Below are positions 32,561 through 38,492 of a DNA stretch of 38,492 nt, one piece after another (the stretch's first letter is position 1; each line of letters opens with the position of its first letter). The DNA comes from Salinisphaera orenii subsp. orenii MK-B5 (GTDB lineage Bacteria > Pseudomonadota > Gammaproteobacteria > Nevskiales > Salinisphaeraceae). The notes below the pieces were generated by a model. The model made no database searches. It saw nothing but the letters and a program-made list of their open reading frames with translations, and was not told the DNA's origin. The stretch spans positions 1-38,492 of the forward strand of contig NZ_AYKH01000019.1 in the NCBI RefSeq assembly GCF_003788635.1. Reading direction: 5' to 3'. Made by a program: the position numbers and the translations under genes.

Positions 32561-33217
32561 ATGCGCCAGGATCCCTTTGCCGTGACCCGCGTGCCACCGA
32601 TGATCAAGTGGCTGCTCATCGCCAACGGTGTGGGCTTCCTGTTTCTGCTGTATGCCGCGGAACCCGCGATGCAGTACTTCGCGCTGTGGCCCTTCGGCGA
32701 ATACCGGGTGGGTACGTCGAGCGGGCCCGGCACCGTGGGTTTCGAGTTCTGGCAGCTCCTGTCCTACGGTTTCCTGCACGGTGGCTTCGGGCACCTGTTC
32801 TTCAACATGTTCGGCCTGTGGATGTTCGGTCGCGTCGTGGAGCAGGTCTGGGGGGGGCAGCGTTTTCTCATCTACTACCTGGTCTGCGTGGTCGGCGCCG
32901 GAGTGACGCAGGTTGTGGTGCTGTATCTGTTCTCGCCGGGCGAGGTGGTGCCGACGGTCGGTGCGTCGGGCGGGCTGTTCGGGGTGCTGCTCGCCTTCGG
33001 CATGATGTTTCCCAACGCCCGCGTGATGCTGCTCATACCGCCGATCCCGATGACCGCGAAATGGCTGGTGATCGGCTACGGTGCGCTCGAGCTGTTCTTC
33101 GGCGTCACTGGCACGCAGGCGGGCGTGGCCCATTTCGCGCATCTGGGCGGCATGGCCTTCGGTTTCGCCATGATCATGTACTGGCGCCATAATCCGCCGG
33201 GGCGCGGGGCCGGCTAG
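32561..33217 (+). CDS. Rhomboid-family intramembrane serine protease
   Basis: A 218-residue membrane protease with six helices. Oxyanion helix motif HGGFGHLFFNMFGLW (the HxxxxHxxxN pattern), catalytic Ser136 in GASGGLFG and catalytic His194 in AHLGG complete the dyad. The L1 loop has the WR-like segment FEFWQLLSYGFLH. It cleaves within membrane helices; the substrate is unknown. The start at 32561 or ATG 32600 (MIKWLL) both give the whole enzyme. No neighbouring gene is obviously functionally linked. Confidence 0.93.
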   Translation: MRQDPFAVTRVPPMIKWLLIANGVGFLFLLYAAEPAMQYFALWPFGEYRVGTSSGPGTVGFEFWQLLSYGFLHGGFGHLFFNMFGLWMFGRVVEQVWGGQRFLIYYLVCVVGAGVTQVVVLYLFSPGEVVPTVGASGGLFGVLLAFGMMFPNARVMLLIPPIPMTAKWLVIGYGALELFFGVTGTQAGVAHFAHLGGMAFGFAMIMYWRHNPPGRGAG

Positions 33218-33363
33218 TCGCGCCTGCGGCCAAGGTCGACTTCCTCCGGGCGCCCGGCTGCGGCAGGCTGGGGCCGCTTTTGTATTCGACAACAATCCGT
33301 CGCACGTCGGGCCGCGTGGCCCGCGGCGTCGCGGCGCGGGCTGACAAGAGGAGCCATATCGAC

Positions 33364-34449
33364 ATGAAACGACGCCATTTCCTGACCGGTGCCGCCGGGG
33401 CCGCGGCCGCGGCCAGCAGCGTGTTCTCGCCGTTGGCCATCGCCAAGAACAAGACCTTCAACCTGGCCATGGTCACCTCCTGGCCGACTTCGCTGGACAC
33501 GTTGTTTGGCACCGCGCAGTACATCGGCCGCGCGATCGAGGCCGCCACCGACGGCGATGTGACGGTCGAGGTGTTTCCCGCCGGCGAGCAGGTCGGCGGG
33601 CTGGAAGTCTTCGACAGCGTGGCCAGCGGCGCCTTCGCGCTCGGGCACACGGCGTCCTACTACTACATCGGCCAGAATCCCGCGCATGCCTTTTTCACCG
33701 CCATGCCGTTCGGCCTGACCGGCATGCAGCAGAACGCCTGGCTGCAGTCCGGCGGCGGCGTGGACCTGTGGAACGAACTCAACGCCCGCAGCAATCTGAT
33801 CGCCTTCACCGCCGGCAACACCGGCGGCCAGACCGGCGGCTGGTTCAACAAGGAGATCAACAGCCCGGCGGATCTCAAGGGACTGAAGATGCGTTTCCCC
33901 GGCCTGGGTGGCCAGGTGATGGCGCGCGCCGGCGTCAATATCCAGAACCTGCCCGGCGGCCAGGTCTATTTCGCCCTCGATCGCGGCACCATCGACGCCG
34001 CCGACTGGGTCAGCCCCTACGACGACGAGATCCTCAAGCTGCACGAGGCGGCCAAGTACTACTACATGCCGAGCTGGGCCGAGCCGGGCGCAACGCTGGG
34101 ACTCTACGCCAATCTCGACATCTACAAGGACCTACCCGCCGATATCCGCGAGATCATCCAGACGGTCGCGCGTGCCGCCAACGAGCGCATGTTCTCGGAG
34201 TACATGGCCAAGAACGGCCCCGCGCTGCAGCGGCTGATCGACGGCGGCGCCGAGGTGCGCACATTTCCGGCGGAGGTGCTGCAGGTGCTGGAGAAGTACA
34301 CCGACGAGATCCAGGCCGAGCACGCCGAACAGGACAAGTTCTATGCCCGGGTCTACGAGCAGTGGACGGGCTTTCGGGACAGCGTGCGGACCTGGACGAA
34401 TGCCAGCGAGTATCGCTATCTGCGCTACGTGAACGGCGATCTCGCCTGA
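33364..34449 (+). CDS. TRAP transporter substrate-binding protein (TakP-like)
   Basis: A 361-residue periplasmic binding protein. The N-terminus MKRRHFLTGAAGAAAAASS is a Tat signal (RRxFL), so the protein may be exported folded. VTSWPTSLDTLFG, PAGEQVGGLEVFDSVASG, FNKEINSPADLKGLKMRFPG and DWVSPYDDE resemble the TakP/lactate group that binds 2-oxo- or hydroxy-monocarboxylates. Arg in MRFPG is the usual carboxylate ligand and Trp in DWVSP is near it. ATG 33364 has AGAGGAG upstream. Its permease partners are the two genes that converge on it from the other strand. Confidence 0.9.
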   Translation: MKRRHFLTGAAGAAAAASSVFSPLAIAKNKTFNLAMVTSWPTSLDTLFGTAQYIGRAIEAATDGDVTVEVFPAGEQVGGLEVFDSVASGAFALGHTASYYYIGQNPAHAFFTAMPFGLTGMQQNAWLQSGGGVDLWNELNARSNLIAFTAGNTGGQTGGWFNKEINSPADLKGLKMRFPGLGGQVMARAGVNIQNLPGGQVYFALDRGTIDAADWVSPYDDEILKLHEAAKYYYMPSWAEPGATLGLYANLDIYKDLPADIREIIQTVARAANERMFSEYMAKNGPALQRLIDGGAEVRTFPAEVLQVLEKYTDEIQAEHAEQDKFYARVYEQWTGFRDSVRTWTNASEYRYLRYVNGDLA

Positions 34450-34465
34450 ACGCGGCCGCGGCGAT

Positions 34466-34507
34466 CGCCGTGCGGTAGCGGCGCCGGGGCGGTGCTACCG
34501 CACGGCG
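34466..34507. repeat. Perfect 14-bp inverted repeat between convergent TRAP genes
   Basis: CGCCGTGCGGTAGC (34466-34479) and GCTACCGCACGGCG (34494-34507) pair fully around a 14-nt loop. The right arm includes the stop codon of the large permease gene. It is a likely bidirectional end-of-transcript hairpin although no T-tract follows on either side. Confidence 0.65.
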
Positions 34508-35865
34508 TCGCTCAGGTGCGGCAGCCAGAGCACGATCTGCGGGAACAGCCAGAGCAGAACCAGCGCCAGCAGCTGGATGGCGATGAACGGCATTACCCCG
34601 CGATAGATGTCGATGGTGCGGATCGCCGGCGGCGCCACGCCCTTGAGATAGAACAGCGCGAAGCCGAACGGCGGGGTCAGGAACGAAGCCTGCAGGTTCA
34701 GCGCGATCATCACGGCGAACCAGAGCGGATCGACGCCAAGCTTGATCGCGATCGGCGTGATCACCGGGACCACGATGAAGCTGATCTCGATGAAGTCGAT
34801 GAAGAACCCCAGCACGAAGATCACGAGCATCGTGAAGAACAAAAAGCTCAGCGTGCCGCCGGGCAGGTTCACCAGCATGTCGTCCACGAGCCCGGGTCCG
34901 CCGAGGGCGGCGAAGACCATGGTGAAGGCGGTCGCGCCCAGCAGGATCACGAAGACCATCGCCGTGAGCTTGACGGTCTGATCCATCACCGCGCGCAGGT
35001 TCGGCCAGTTCAGGCGGCCGTTGGCCAGTGCCAGCAGCGAGGCGCCGAGCGCGCCCATGGCGCCGGCCTCGGCGGGGGCGGCGATGCCCGCGAAGATGGT
35101 GCCGAGCACGACCAGGATGAGCGCCAGCGGCGGCGCCATCATGACCGCCATGCGCATGAGCAGCCGACGTGCGCCGAGATTTCGTTCGGCCGCGGGCAGG
35201 GCCGGCGCGCGTTCCGGATAGCGCAGGGCCACGAAGGCGATCCAGGCGATGAACAGCCCGGCCAGCAGCACGCCGGGCAGCAGGGCGCCCAGGAACAGAT
35301 CGCCCACCGAAACCTGCATCTGATCGCCCAGGATGATCAGCACGATGCTCGGCGGGATGATCTGGCCGAGCGTGCCCGAGGCGGCCACCGTACCGCTGGC
35401 CAGACCCTTGTCGTAGTTGTACTTCAGCATCACCGGCAGCGCCAGAACGCCCATGGTCACCACCGAGGCGCCGACCACCCCGGTGGAGGCGGCCAGCAGG
35501 GTGCCGACCACGACCACGGAGATCGCCAGGCCGCCGCGCATGCGGCCGAACAGCAGCCCCATGGTCTCGAGCAGGTCCGAGGCCAGCCGGGATTTTTCCA
35601 GCATCACGCCCATGAACACGAAGAACGGTACGGCGACCAGTTCGTAGTTGTTCATGATATTGCCGAAGATGCGCCCCGGCAGGATATTGAGCCGGGCCAC
35701 GCGGAACGCCGGTTCCCAGGGCAGCGTGACCCCCATGTCGGGCAGCAGGTCGCTGCCGATCAGGGTGAATAGCACGGCCGTGCCGCCGAGGCTGAAGGCC
35801 ACCGGATAGCCGATGAGCAGCAGGCCGATCGCGGCCGCGAACATCCACAGGGACAGGTAATCCAT
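34495..35865 (-). CDS. TRAP transporter large permease (DctM)
   Basis: A 456-residue, about 12-helix membrane protein that carries the solute with Na+ and receives it from the binding protein. Family segments include VPFFVFMGVMLEKS, GGLAISVVVVGTLLAASTGVVGASVVTMG, SGTLGQIIPPSIVLIILGDQ and FIDFIEISFIVVPVITPIA; the last holds the residues that line the ion and substrate path. LQASFLTPPFGFALFYLKG follows. ATG 35865 shares its A with the stop of the small permease gene (TGATG). The 3' end converges on the binding-protein gene. Confidence 0.92.
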   Translation of the reverse strand: MDYLSLWMFAAAIGLLLIGYPVAFSLGGTAVLFTLIGSDLLPDMGVTLPWEPAFRVARLNILPGRIFGNIMNNYELVAVPFFVFMGVMLEKSRLASDLLETMGLLFGRMRGGLAISVVVVGTLLAASTGVVGASVVTMGVLALPVMLKYNYDKGLASGTVAASGTLGQIIPPSIVLIILGDQMQVSVGDLFLGALLPGVLLAGLFIAWIAFVALRYPERAPALPAAERNLGARRLLMRMAVMMAPPLALILVVLGTIFAGIAAPAEAGAMGALGASLLALANGRLNWPNLRAVMDQTVKLTAMVFVILLGATAFTMVFAALGGPGLVDDMLVNLPGGTLSFLFFTMLVIFVLGFFIDFIEISFIVVPVITPIAIKLGVDPLWFAVMIALNLQASFLTPPFGFALFYLKGVAPPAIRTIDIYRGVMPFIAIQLLALVLLWLFPQIVLWLPHLSDAVR

Positions 35866-36437
35866 CAGAGTGCGTCCGCGCGCTCGGCGGCTTGGGCCGT
35901 GCCGCTCTCGTCGACGCGGCGATGGCCGGTCAGCAGCGCGGCGTTCTTGATGATCTCGCTGATGCCCTGCAGTAGCAGCATGCCGAAGGCCACCAGAATC
36001 ACGGTTTTGATCGGGTAGCGCGCCAGGCCGCCGGGGTTGGGGCTCTGTTCCATCACCGCCCAGGAGCGTTCGACGTAGCCGTAGCAGAAGTACAGCCCGA
36101 AGACACAGAACGGAATCAGGAAAACGAGCGTGCCGAAGATGTCGATGGCGGCACGCGCCCGCGCGCCGAGACGGCTGTAGATGATGTCCACCCGCACATG
36201 GGCGTCGGCGCGCAGTACATAAGCCGCGCCCAGCAGGAAGATCAGATCGAAGGCATAGGTCTGCAGCTCGAGATAGACGTTGGCACTGAGCTGCATCCCC
36301 AGATACTGGCCGAGATAGCGGGTGATGACGTTGTAGGCGCCGATCAGCACCATGGCGGCGGTCAGCCACCACATCAGCTTGCCGACCCCGTTGGACAGCG
36401 CGTCGATGACGCGCGCCAAGGCGAGCAGTATGGACAT
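35865..36437 (-). CDS. TRAP transporter small permease (DctQ)
   Basis: A 190-residue membrane protein with four helices (about 19-39, 62-80, 95-117 and 143-163). YNVITRYLGQYLG with ELQTYAFDLIFLLGAAYVLR and HVRVDIIYSRL are the DctQ hallmarks. It forms the structural partner of DctM. ATG 36437 has GGGGAGA upstream. Because the binding-protein gene is on the opposite strand, the transporter must be expressed from two promoters. The tail after about 165 is charged. Confidence 0.9.
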   Translation of the reverse strand: MSILLALARVIDALSNGVGKLMWWLTAAMVLIGAYNVITRYLGQYLGMQLSANVYLELQTYAFDLIFLLGAAYVLRADAHVRVDIIYSRLGARARAAIDIFGTLVFLIPFCVFGLYFCYGYVERSWAVMEQSPNPGGLARYPIKTVILVAFGMLLLQGISEIIKNAALLTGHRRVDESGTAQAAERADAL

Positions 36438-36654
36438 GCGTATCTCCCCGGCGGCGGCGACAGGCCGCGTCGAACGCGCCATTCTAGCGAACACGGGGCC
36501 GGGGCGCCGAGCCCGTGGCGGTCGTCCGGGCGACGGTCGCACGCTCGGGGCGCGGGCGTGCGCAGTCCCGTGTCGCGGTCTGCCGGCGCATGACGCGGGC
36601 CCGAAACTGCGCGATATCTGCACGCGTGTTCGTATCAAAGCTACTTCGATCGTG

Positions 36655-36704
36655 CGGCGACCGGCGACCGGCGACCGGCGACCGGCGACCGGCGACCGGC
36701 GACC
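36655..36704. repeat. Seven perfect CGGCGAC tandem repeats
   Basis: Seven identical 7-bp units plus one base, noncoding. The permease operon's transcript would have to start between here and 36437. Perfect identity suggests that copy number is unstable. Confidence 0.9.
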
Positions 36705-37040
36705 TTGCGTACGAGCGGTGCCGTTGTCGGCCGGCGACCTGTTCGTAGGCCGTTGCCATCAGGCTGTGGCTCGTCGCCCGACCGGGGCCATCGGAAGGCC
36801 GGTCGCTTGGCGAAGCAGTCGGGTAACGGACTTCGCTGCGCATCGGCGTTGTGGCCGCCTCGGCCTGCGCGCCAAGGCGAAGCGGGCAGGCTCGCCGCCG
36901 TTGCGCATCCGGGTGCGCCCGGCGCGTGGCTTGAGCTGCCGAGAGAGCGTCCACGGCCGGCCTCGCCGGCAACTCCGGCCGCGCATCGGCGGCGACTGCG
37001 ACGCCGTTCCGAGGGTGCATCCAAACGGCCGGGTTCGAGT

Positions 37041-37046
37041 TATAGT
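37041..37046 (+). promoter_or_regulatory. -10-like TATAGT, leaderless start
   Basis: The hexamer begins 12 bp before ATG 37053, placing the transcription start on the start codon. GGAG directly after it is too close to act as a normal ribosome site. Confidence 0.4.
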
Positions 37047-37052
37047 GGAGAC

Positions 37053-37553
37053 ATGAAGTCACGCATCGCCATCGTCGCGCTGATCTGTGCCGTGCTCACC
37101 GCGTGTGCGAGCGGTCCGGCCTATCGTCCGGCCGCCGAACCGGGCGATTTCGGCTATCGCGACAACGCACTGACCAGCGATCGCTACCGCGTGAGCTTCG
37201 CCGGCGACTACGGCATGGCACGCGAAACGGTCGAGAATTACGCCCTGTTCCGGGCCGCCGACGTGGCCCTCGGCCACGGTGCCGATCGTTTTCGGATCAC
37301 CTCGCGCGAGACGTCCCCGGTGACCAGCTATTCCGGCGGCGGGCCGAGCACCAGCATCGGCTACGGCTGGGGCTATCCCTTCTGGGGTACGAGCATCGGC
37401 TATTCCACCGGCGGGCAGAGCCGGACCCGCTACGAGACCGTGCTGGAGATTCAGCTCGGCGACGAGCTGCCCGACAACGGCGCGGACGTCTACGACGCGG
37501 AAGAGCTCAAGCGCAACCTGGCGCCCTCGGTCGCGGCCGGCGACGAGGCCTGA
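37053..37553 (+). CDS. CC0125/CC1285-type lipoprotein
   Basis: A 166-residue lipoprotein. The signal peptide ends in LTAC (lipid Cys at about 16). The mature part (GDFGYRDNALTSDRYRVSFAGDYGMARETVENYALFRAADVAL, quoted here in parts: GYRDNALTSDRYRVSFAG; ENYALFRAADVAL) followed by GADRFRIT matches a widespread family of small lipoproteins named after Caulobacter CC0125. Next comes a Gly/Ser/Tyr-rich segment (SYSGGGPSTSIGYGWGYPF) and a final strand YETVLEIQLGDE. It is probably bound to the outer membrane; its function is unknown. No partner gene is nearby. Confidence 0.78.
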   Translation: MKSRIAIVALICAVLTACASGPAYRPAAEPGDFGYRDNALTSDRYRVSFAGDYGMARETVENYALFRAADVALGHGADRFRITSRETSPVTSYSGGGPSTSIGYGWGYPFWGTSIGYSTGGQSRTRYETVLEIQLGDELPDNGADVYDAEELKRNLAPSVAAGDEA

Positions 37554-37775
37554 TCGCCACGCGATCCATGCGCCTCGGTTATCGCCTCGCTGGGCTGAGA
37601 TAGCGCAGCGCCCGGTCGGGTCCGGGCATCGGCCGCATTCCGAGTCCAACGCCTTCTGGCGGCCGGCCGGCAGCCGCGTTCCGGCGATCTTCGCCATCAT
37701 GGAGCCTCGTTGGGCCTTGATCGCTTGATCCGCGCGGGTCTGGCCCGGTGGCGGGAGGCGCGGGTGACGCGTCGC

Positions 37776-38492
<717 letters not shown>

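Larger units (their letters stand above)
36438..37052. other. 615-bp divergent intergenic region with heptamer repeats
   Basis: The region between the TRAP permease genes (reverse) and a lipoprotein gene (forward) has only short Arg/Pro-rich frames. Its single clear structure is a block of seven CGGCGAC repeats; TATAGT at 37041 is the likely -10 of the forward gene. Confidence 0.55.

Overview
The window looks like chromosomal DNA of a high-GC, moderately halophilic gammaproteobacterium. The two-gene route from glycine to betaine (glycine/sarcosine and sarcosine/dimethylglycine N-methyltransferases) and a long BetT-type BCCT transporter point to a salt-adapted organism. A PhoP/PhoQ-like pair, DUF3080 and DUF2057 lipoproteins, DjlA and DusB fit Gammaproteobacteria. 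Something near Salinisphaera or Ectothiorhodospiraceae is my guess; the sequence alone does not settle the genus. I see no rRNA, tRNA, CRISPR array, phage or transposase gene.

Layout. 1-467 (-): a truncated unknown protein preceded by a 19-codon upstream ORF. 647-3472 (-): an envelope-stress type operon (glycine-zipper lipoprotein, PepSY-like secreted protein, PhoP-like regulator, PhoQ-like kinase) facing a small secreted basic protein; both divergent promoters carry PhoP-box-like hexamers. 4040-6500: a DUF3080 lipoprotein divergent from an unusual AAA+ protein that resembles a sigma-54 activator core without a DNA-binding domain. 6821-8164: an Old Yellow Enzyme family oxidoreductase. 8469-9454 (-): a small membrane protein and a BON-domain lipoprotein. 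9996-15900: DusB, a Yip1-family membrane protein, a lipid kinase coupled to a long acetyl-CoA hydrolase/transferase-like protein, and a DUF5924/DUF2914 membrane protein. 16109-17104: LipA with a strong terminator. 17363-19962 (-): the betaine synthesis pair and a downstream SDR. 20245-25355 (+): a tightly overlapped DNA-repair operon (ATP-dependent ligase, small membrane protein, Lhr-type helicase, PdeM phosphoesterase). 25684-29595: DUF2057 lipoprotein, DjlA, and a LysR regulator divergent from WrbA and a nitroreductase. 29707-31704: BetT-like transporter with its own promoter and terminator. 32561-36437: rhomboid protease and a TRAP transporter whose binding-protein gene converges on the permease genes. 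37053-38492: a CC0125-type lipoprotein and a truncated TonB-family protein with a long Glu-Pro linker.

The least expected structures are: a pair of about 290-bp MITE-like repeats in opposite orientation, each exactly filling the gap between two convergent genes; the sigma-54-activator-like ATPase with GAFPGA in place of GAFTGA; the ligase/Lhr/PdeM operon, which has a PGPGW-like membrane protein and no exonuclease gene next to it; and several genes whose -10-like hexamer sits 12-14 bp before the start codon, implying leaderless mRNAs. Gene starts were chosen from ribosome-binding sites, signal peptides and overlaps. Operators and promoters were found by eye and are candidates only.
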